From: Prevotella sp.
GTDB lineage: Bacteria > Bacteroidota > Bacteroidia > Bacteroidales > Bacteroidaceae
Direction of reading: 5' to 3'
Length of the DNA: 64,000 bases
Assembly (NCBI GenBank): GCA_017412705.1
Contig: JAFPWS010000074.1
Span: 47,986 to 111,985 of the forward strand
The position numbers and the translations under genes are program-made. Within the stretch, counting starts at the first letter, position 1. Every line of letters starts with the position of its first letter. The notes below the pieces were generated by a model, which ran no database searches, had not been told where the DNA came from, and was given only the letters and a program-made list of their open reading frames with translations. Shown here in pieces: positions 62,695-64,000 of the stretch.

Positions 62695-64000
62695 TTAACT
62701 GGTGAACGCTATTTGTTTGCGTACTGAACCGTTATAATAGTAGAGATTGCCGCCGCTGACGTAGATGTACCTGCTCGAATCGAGGAACACCCGGCCGCCA
62801 CCAGTGTAAATGCTTCCGCCGCCGGTGTTAATGTCGTACCCGTCGACGATAAGGTTATTGTCAATTATAACGCCCTCTGAACCGCTAATAACCAGGCTTC
62901 CGTTGCTGTCGCCATAGAAGGAATGCGTAAAGCCACTTCCTTTGACGTGCAGTCGGGTATTGACCGTCAGATAGTTGAACGCCATCGTGTCTACGGATGA
63001 CGTGCCTGCGCTCATTCCGAGGGCCGACACTGCACCTGTGGCGTAGAAGTTGGCAGCCGTACCGTCTGGCTTTATCACCTTCAGGGCATTGTTGACTGAG
63101 TCCCACACTATCATGCCGTCACCGACGCGTATACCGCCAAAGGCGTGTGCGATGTATCCATATGAGCTCTCGTTGTAGACACGAAATGCCAGTTTATTGT
63201 TGCCCTCGGTAACGGCAAAGCCGTCGCTGCTGGTGTCAGCACTACGCAAGTTGCCTATCTGCCACTCTGAACTGTACCACTTGAACGACAGCGCATGGCG
63301 AATGGCCGAAAGTCCGTACAACGCGTTTGTGGTGATGGCACCGTTGGTATTCCTGATTACCGTGATGTCATTGCTCTCGACGCCGATAATACGCATGGTG
63401 CCATATACATCAAGCTTGTAGGATGGGTTGCTGGTGCCTATACCAACATTGCCAGCTTGGTTCATACTTATGTTGCCCGAACCTGTCTTGAGCGTCAGGC
63501 CGAAATAGTCTGAGATGGTGGTGCTGAAGACACCTGTGTTCGGTTTCCGGTGGTCGTAGCCATGCCAAGGATGCGTGTTGGTGCCGTCGCTCCATGTGTC
63601 TGTATAACTGGTGGCCATCGCGAGCGTCGAGAACGTCATGATGCCGTTCACGGCACCGTTGCTCGCTGCCTGCCCCCAGAAGGTGGTAGCGTTGCTGAGT
63701 GGTGTGTAGCCCAGTGCGCTTGTCACCATCGACTGCGTGATGCCTGTCAGGTAGCCTGCCTGCGAGTGATCGCCCCAACCGTAAGCGGTGTCCCACTGTG
63801 TCTGTTTGGCCGTGGTGGGCAGGGAGTAGCCGCTGGCGAAGGTCAGGGCAAGCGTTCCGCTTGCAGTGATGGGCGAACCGCTGACGCTGAAGCCTGTAGG
63901 GACACTCATAGCCACGCTGGTAACGCCGCCTGCTGCCGCTCCGTAGTACCAGTGCTTTGTATCGTTGTTCCACAGCAGGCTGTAGCCGTTGACGGTAGGA
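62695..64000 (-). CDS. tail-fibre protein, N-terminus outside window
   Basis: The reverse strand is open to the right edge: upstream of the first internal ATG (63915) it reads TVNGYSLLWNNDTKHWYYGA, so the gene begins beyond 64000. Visible features include AYGWGDHSQAGYLTGITQSM, GNVGIGTSNPSYKLDVYGT and C-terminal RYIYVSGGNLYYYNGSVRKQ. These are recurrent fibre motifs in Bacteroidota phages. No chaperone (peptidase S74) domain is present at its end. It probably binds the host surface or scaffolds other fibre parts. Confidence 0.75.
   Translation of the reverse strand, partial: PTVNGYSLLWNNDTKHWYYGAAAGGVTSVAMSVPTGFSVSGSPITASGTLALTFASGYSLPTTAKQTQWDTAYGWGDHSQAGYLTGITQSMVTSALGYTPLSNATTFWGQAASNGAVNGIMTFSTLAMATSYTDTWSDGTNTHPWHGYDHRKPNTGVFSTTISDYFGLTLKTGSGNISMNQAGNVGIGTSNPSYKLDVYGTMRIIGVESNDITVIRNTNGAITTNALYGLSAIRHALSFKWYSSEWQIGNLRSADTSSDGFAVTEGNNKLAFRVYNESSYGYIAHAFGGIRVGDGMIVWDSVNNALKVIKPDGTAANFYATGAVSALGMSAGTSSVDTMAFNYLTVNTRLHVKGSGFTHSFYGDSNGSLVISGSEGVIIDNNLIVDGYDINTGGGSIYTGGGRVFLDSSRYIYVSGGNLYYYNGSVRKQIAFTS

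Larger units (their letters stand above)
37691..64000. mobile_element. prophage, left end at tRNA-Met, right end outside window
   Basis: From the tRNA 3' end to the window edge the genes form one phage: a tyrosine recombinase next to the tRNA, then tail, tape-measure, lysis, neck/portal-like, DGR and tail-fibre genes, nearly all on the reverse strand with overlapping ends. No host gene interrupts it. Terminase, major capsid, repressor and replication genes and the attR copy are not present in the visible part and should lie beyond 64000. Confidence 0.9.

Noticed and set aside
62695-63915. Fibre gene starting at ATG 63915
   Set aside because: The frame is open upstream to the window edge with fibre-like sequence, so the true start is outside.

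Overview
The window looks like the chromosome of a Prevotella-type Bacteroidota. Promoters follow the Bacteroidota pattern (TTG, 19-20 bp, TAnnTTTG). The gene content fits too: cydAB preceded by a DUF4492 gene, a GH43/GH3 glycan-degrading repertoire, a BspA-like leucine-rich repeat protein, PagL-like and PorT-like outer-membrane barrels, and TolC/HlyD/RND efflux operons. All functions are read from sequence alone; no database search was run.

Positions 1-37600 are ordinary host chromosome. From left to right: the end of a dTDP-sugar cluster (FdtA-like cupin, rfbB) with purT between; a leftward run of housekeeping and envelope genes (phosphoesterase, PagL-like barrel, cytidylate-kinase-like, MATE); a rightward S8 protease-xseA-xseB run; an outer-membrane barrel and a GH43 enzyme; ilvE-trmB-LRR-mrp with start/stop overlaps; a short region of 21-bp repeats, a strong terminator and a broken lipoprotein gene; a TolC-HlyD-two-permease exporter; cydAB with a LUD-domain gene; a GH3 beta-glucosidase; an RND tripartite pump; and tetR-fabG.

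At 37618-37690 lies a tRNA-Met(CAT) with the C1xA72 mismatch of initiators. Directly downstream is a tyrosine recombinase, and from there to the right edge the window is one prophage, truncated at 64000. Nearly all its genes read leftward: tail fibres at the right edge, then a variable tail-tip protein, a reverse transcriptase, tail and neck/portal-like genes, lysis genes (holin, GH19 endolysin, spanin-like), small genes, tape measure and a large tail protein abutting the integrase. Terminase, capsid, replication genes and attR are not in the window.

The key system is a diversity-generating retroelement (DGR) at 55038-59052. A 115-bp template repeat (TR, 57300-57414) matches the 3' end of the 489-residue tail-tip gene (VR, 57629-57743). 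On the coding strand they differ at 9 positions: 8 are adenines in TR, and all 8 change an amino acid. All 22 TR adenines sit in 12 codons, nine of them Asn. The RT carries DGR-like motifs, but its YxDD box reads FVDN, its motif B reads LGxxxAQ, and it has an unrecognised C-terminal extension of about 150 residues. No Avd gene is recognisable. TR, RT and a 129-residue gene sit between their own promoter (57450-57479) and terminator (55038-55061), so they look like a self-contained unit inside the late region. A second unexplained spot is 46180-46690: three copies of a 14-17 bp element, several hairpins, and a promoter-terminator pair predicting an RNA of about 70 nt.
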